A DNA stretch of 8,613 bases from Zeimonas sp937903095 (GTDB lineage: Bacteria > Pseudomonadota > Gammaproteobacteria > Burkholderiales > Burkholderiaceae_E): the NCBI GenBank assembly GCA_937903095.1, contig CALCZN010000009.1:1-8613 (forward strand), written 5' to 3'. Each line of letters begins with the position of its first letter. Position 1 is the stretch's first letter. The translations under genes were made by a program, and so were the position numbers. Of the stretch, positions 6,706 through 8,613 are shown piece after piece. The notes beneath the pieces were generated by a model. That model was not told the DNA's origin. It saw only the letters and a list, made by a program, of their open reading frames with translations, and made no database searches.

Positions 6706-7526
6706 GCGAGGCGCGCGCAGGCAGCGCACCGGCGCGCGGCGCATCGCCGGCGGCCGCGACGGGCGACGTGCCGGCGCTGGCGCTGGCCGGCGTGCACAAG
6801 GCCTTCGGCAGGACCGAAATCATCCGCGGCGTCGATCTTTCGATTCCGCGCGGCGAGCGGCACGCGGTGATCGGCCCGAACGGAGCGGGCAAATCGACGC
6901 TGTTCAACCTGGTTTCGGGGCGCTTTCGCGCCAGCAGCGGACGCATCGAACTGAACGGACAAGACATCACGGCCGATCGCCCCTACCAGATCAACCGCAA
7001 GGGGCTGGCACGCAGCTTCCAGATCACGAATCTCTTCCCTCGCATGTCGGTGTTCGAGAACGTCCGCTGCGCGACGCTGTGGTCGCTCGGCTATCGCTAC
7101 TCGTGCTGGCATCGGCTGTCGAAGCTCGCCGACGCGGCCGAACGCGCCGACGACGTGCTGCAGCGAATCGGGCTGCGACACCGCCGCGATGCGCTGGCCG
7201 GTACGCTGACCTACGCCGAGCAGCGCGCGCTCGAGATCGGCATCACGATCGCCGGCGGAGCCGAGGTCATCCTGCTCGACGAGCCCACCGCCGGCATGAG
7301 CCGTTCCGAAAGCGACCGCGCGGTGGAACTGATCCGACACGTGACCGAAGGGCGCACGCTGGTGATGGTCGAGCACGACATGAGCGTGGTGTTCGGGCTG
7401 GCCGATCGGATCTCGGTGCTCGTCTACGGACAGGTGCTGGCCACCGGCACCCCGCAGCAGATCCGCGCGAACGAGGCGGTGCAGCAGGCGTACCTCGGGA
7501 CGGCAGTAGCGGAGGCCGACGCATGA
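6702..7526 (+). CDS. livG: Branched-chain amino acid type ABC transporter ATP-binding protein LivG
   Basis: LivG is a cytoplasmic ATPase of the importer, pairing with LivF beneath LivH/LivM. The GTG start at 6702 has AGGAG (6690-6694) at a 7-base spacing and overlaps the livM stop. The protein has 274 residues; the first 25 are an Ala/Gly-rich, probably disordered extension before the ABC domain opens at 'ALALAGVHKAFGRTEIIRGV'. Walker A is the consensus GPNGAGKST (58-66, Lys64). The Q-loop lies in 'GLARSFQITNLFP' (101-113, Gln107). Walker B is 'VILLDEPTAG' (189-198, Asp193, Glu194). The switch histidine is His225 in 'MVEHDM'. The signature is unusual: 'LTYAEQ' (169-174) where LivG normally has LSYGEQ, so Ala172 replaces the second Gly. 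The stop overlaps the livF ATG (ATGA). Function is as sure as the operon; the signature change is discussed in the findings. Confidence 0.95.
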   Translation: MSEARAGSAPARGASPAAATGDVPALALAGVHKAFGRTEIIRGVDLSIPRGERHAVIGPNGAGKSTLFNLVSGRFRASSGRIELNGQDITADRPYQINRKGLARSFQITNLFPRMSVFENVRCATLWSLGYRYSCWHRLSKLADAAERADDVLQRIGLRHRRDALAGTLTYAEQRALEIGITIAGGAEVILLDEPTAGMSRSESDRAVELIRHVTEGRTLVMVEHDMSVVFGLADRISVLVYGQVLATGTPQQIRANEAVQQAYLGTAVAEADA

Positions 7527-8239
7527 ACGTCCCGAGCGGCGAGTCGTTGCTGCGCATCGCGAACCTGCATGCGTATTACGGCAAGAGCCACGTGCTGCAC
7601 GGTGTCGACCTGCACGTGCGGCGCGGCGAGATCGTCAGCCTGCTCGGGCGCAACGGCGTCGGCCGCTCGACGACGGCGAAGGCGATCATGGGCCTGGTCG
7701 AAGCCACCGGCAGCATCGTCTACCGCGGCCACGAGCTGCTCGGGCGCAAGGCCTACGAGATCGCGCCGCTCGGCGTCGGCTACGTCCCAGAGAGCCGGGA
7801 CATCTTCCCGACGCTCACCGTCGAGCAGAACCTGCTGCTCGGGCAGAAAGGACGGCGCCCCGGCCGCTGGACCTTCGACGACATGTACCGGATGTTCCCC
7901 AGGCTCGCCGAGCGGCGCCACACGCAGGCGGGCGTGCTCTCCGGCGGCGAGCAGCAGATGCTCACGCTGTGCCGCACGCTGATGGGCGAGCCCGAGCTGA
8001 TCGTCATCGACGAGCCCACCGAAGGCCTGGCGCCGAAAGTCGTCGAGCTGGTCGCCGACTACCTCAGCGAACTCGAGCGTCGCGGCATCTCGGTGCTGCT
8101 CGTCGAGCAGAAGCTCGCGATCGCGATGCGGATCTCGCAGCGGGTCTACGTGATGGGGCACGGGCGGATCGTGTTCGAGGGGACACCGGAGTCGCTGCGG
8201 GAGAACGAGCACGTTCGGCGGGAGTGGCTCGAGGTGTAG
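7523..8239 (+). CDS. livF: Branched-chain amino acid type ABC transporter ATP-binding protein LivF
   Basis: LivF is the second ATPase of the importer. The ATG at 7523 has GGAGG (7511-7515) at a 7-base spacing. The protein has 238 residues, close to E. coli LivF (237), and opens with the family-typical 'LLRIANLHAYYGKSHVLHGV'. Walker A reads GRNGVGRST (42-50): Arg48 stands where the nucleotide-binding Lys is nearly universal. The Q-loop region is 'VGYVPESRDIFPTLTVEQNL' (85-104), with Pro-Glu where Q-loops have Gln, as is usual for LivF. The signature LSGGEQ (139-144) is consensus. Walker B is 'LIVIDEPTEGLAPK' (159-172, Asp163, Glu164). The switch position is Gln196 in 'LLVEQ', also normal for LivF. 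It is the last gene of the overlapping livHMGF set; a stem-loop follows 22 bases after the stop. Confidence 0.95.
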   Translation: MNVPSGESLLRIANLHAYYGKSHVLHGVDLHVRRGEIVSLLGRNGVGRSTTAKAIMGLVEATGSIVYRGHELLGRKAYEIAPLGVGYVPESRDIFPTLTVEQNLLLGQKGRRPGRWTFDDMYRMFPRLAERRHTQAGVLSGGEQQMLTLCRTLMGEPELIVIDEPTEGLAPKVVELVADYLSELERRGISVLLVEQKLAIAMRISQRVYVMGHGRIVFEGTPESLRENEHVRREWLEV

Positions 8240-8261
8240 TCCTTTGCGTTCGCTCCGCGCA

Positions 8262-8294
8262 GTAGCGGGGACGCGGGCGCAGCGCCCCCGCTAC
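8262..8294 (+). repeat. GTAG-headed compound stem-loop after livF (REP-like element or weak terminator)
   Basis: Outer arms GTAGCGG (8262-8268) and CCGCTAC (8288-8294) pair perfectly. Inside, GGGCG (8275-8279) pairs with CGCCC (8283-8287) around CAG, leaving the six bases 8269-8274 as a bulge. An alternative is a 9-bp outer stem (8262-8270 with 8286-8294). No T-run follows, so an intrinsic terminator is doubtful. The GTAG head and bulged palindrome resemble REP elements associated with RAYT transposases, but only one copy is visible, so repeat status is inferred. Confidence 0.45.
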
Positions 8295-8366
8295 CGCCCT
8301 CCGGATCGTGGCGGGCGACGCTTCGAAGGGGTGGGGCTGGATTCATCTTCGGCGACAGGATCGTGG

Positions 8367-8395
8367 TTGACATGTGGAGCGCATGCTTGCATGCT
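8367..8395 (+). promoter_or_regulatory. Candidate sigma-70 promoter of the antitoxin gene
   Basis: TTGACA (8367-8372) is a perfect -35 box. At the ideal 17-base spacing lies CATGCT (8390-8395), a weak -10 matching TATAAT at three positions. The predicted transcription start, near 8401-8403, falls on the ATG at 8402. The promoter is embedded in the inverted repeats listed separately. Confidence 0.5.
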
Positions 8396-8406
8396 GGAAG
8401 CATGTC
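8369..8406 (+). promoter_or_regulatory. Nested inverted repeat, candidate operator for the ribbon-helix-helix antitoxin
   Basis: Outer arms GACATG (8369-8374) and CATGTC (8401-8406) are exact reverse complements. Inner arms GCATGC (8381-8386) and GCATGC (8389-8394) share the same centre, between 8387 and 8388. The four CATG cores start at 8371, 8382, 8390 and 8401, a mirror-symmetric 11-8-11 spacing, with the outer steps close to one helical turn. The element spans the -35 and -10 boxes and the ATG. Ribbon-helix-helix antitoxins typically bind such repeats at their own promoter. Binding here is inferred. Confidence 0.6.
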
Positions 8407-8613
8407 CTCTGTGATGATCCAGATCCGGCACGTGCCGGCGGAAGTTCACCGCAAGCTCAAGTCGCGCGCGGCGCTCGAGGGGCTTTCGTTGTCGGATTTC
8501 CTTCGCCGCGAGATCGAGGTGATCGCCGAGCGTCCGACGCTCGATGAATTGCGCAGCCGTCTCGCACAGCGGGAACCGGTGCGCGTTCGCGGCTCGGTTG
8601 CGAAAGCGGTGCG
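8402..8613 (+). CDS. Ribbon-helix-helix antitoxin, FitA/VapB-like, 3'-truncated by the window edge
   Basis: The frame is open from the ATG at 8402 to the window end (70 codons). The N-terminal part looks like a ribbon-helix-helix DNA-binding domain: strand 'VMIQIRHV' (4-11), helix 'AEVHRKLKSRAALEG' (13-27), turn 'LSLSDF', and a second helix 'LRREIEVIAE' (34-43). A linker 'RPTLDELRSRLAQREPV' (44-60) follows; in this family the corresponding region clamps the PIN-domain toxin. It would neutralise a VapC/FitB-type ribonuclease, expected next downstream but outside the window, and repress its own promoter. The start is uncertain. ATG 8402 has only GGAAG one base upstream, GTG 8411 has it at 10 bases, and ATG 8414 at 13. 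All three keep the DNA-binding strand essentially complete. If transcription starts near 8402 the mRNA would be leaderless. It is probably independent of the liv operon. Confidence 0.82.
   Translation, partial: MSSVMIQIRHVPAEVHRKLKSRAALEGLSLSDFLRREIEVIAERPTLDELRSRLAQREPVRVRGSVAKAV

Noticed and set aside
5365..6744. Minus-strand open frame of 459 codons opposite livM
   Set aside because: The Arg/Glu/His-rich composition is typical of an antisense shadow of a hydrophobic membrane protein gene.
7646..7672. livF as a pseudogene because of the Walker A change
   Set aside because: The reading frame, length, all other motifs and start signals are intact, and similar Arg-bearing LivF proteins are recalled from related bacteria.
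8262..8300. Stem-loop after livF as a classic rho-independent terminator
   Set aside because: The stem is followed by CGCCCTCCGG rather than a T-run, so it was called REP-like or weak instead.
8146..8403. Minus-strand open frame of 85 codons across the livF end and the gap to the antitoxin
   Set aside because: It overlaps the coding end of livF, has no recognisable domain, and its ATG is only the reverse complement of the CATG repeat.

Overview
The window is very GC-rich, densely coded DNA, read entirely from the + strand. It suggests a betaproteobacterium, probably related to Burkholderiales. This rests on gene style (a TrpRS with a 'TTTGTPHLGNY' motif, and a Liv transporter with a 'GVGRST' LivF, a 'YAEQRALEIG' LivG and a long-tailed LivM) compared from memory, not on a search. 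No rRNA, tRNA, CRISPR array or insertion sequence is visible.

Layout. (1) Positions 1-1951 hold the C-terminal two thirds of an aconitase; its start lies before the window. (2) trpS (tryptophanyl-tRNA synthetase, 1948-2958) overlaps the aconitase stop as ATGA. (3) After 66 bases comes a complete branched-chain-amino-acid type (HAAT family) ABC importer: periplasmic binding protein (3025-4275), permeases LivH (4400-5368) and LivM (5368-6705), ATPases LivG (6702-7526) and LivF (7523-8239). livH to livF overlap by 1-4 bases at every junction. A 124-base gap with two overlapping GC-rich hairpins separates the binding-protein gene from livH. (4) A 162-base gap (8240-8401) carries a GTAG-headed stem-loop just after livF, then a TTGACA promoter candidate inside a nested inverted repeat. 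(5) The window ends inside a ribbon-helix-helix antitoxin gene of the FitA/VapB kind (from 8402); its toxin partner would lie beyond the edge.

How it works together. The binding protein captures a ligand in the periplasm and delivers it to LivH/LivM, while LivG/LivF power import. The ligand is probably a branched-chain amino acid or a related small carboxylate or aromatic, but the sequence does not settle it. The binding-protein gene has a near-perfect Shine-Dalgarno and ATG. livH starts at TTG behind two hairpins, which fits making much more binding protein than membrane complex. Aconitase and TrpRS are housekeeping enzymes with no evident functional link to the importer.

Most notable observations: (a) LivF has Arg instead of the Walker A Lys and LivG has an altered signature motif. 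In a head-to-tail dimer both fall in the same composite ATP site, giving one degenerate and one consensus site. (b) LivM has a C-terminal extension of about 105 residues with two extra membrane segments. (c) The antitoxin promoter lies in four CATG boxes with mirror-symmetric 11-8-11 spacing, a strong candidate autoregulatory operator. (d) The aconitase looks actinobacterial in type, including an 'AESFPASD' linker.
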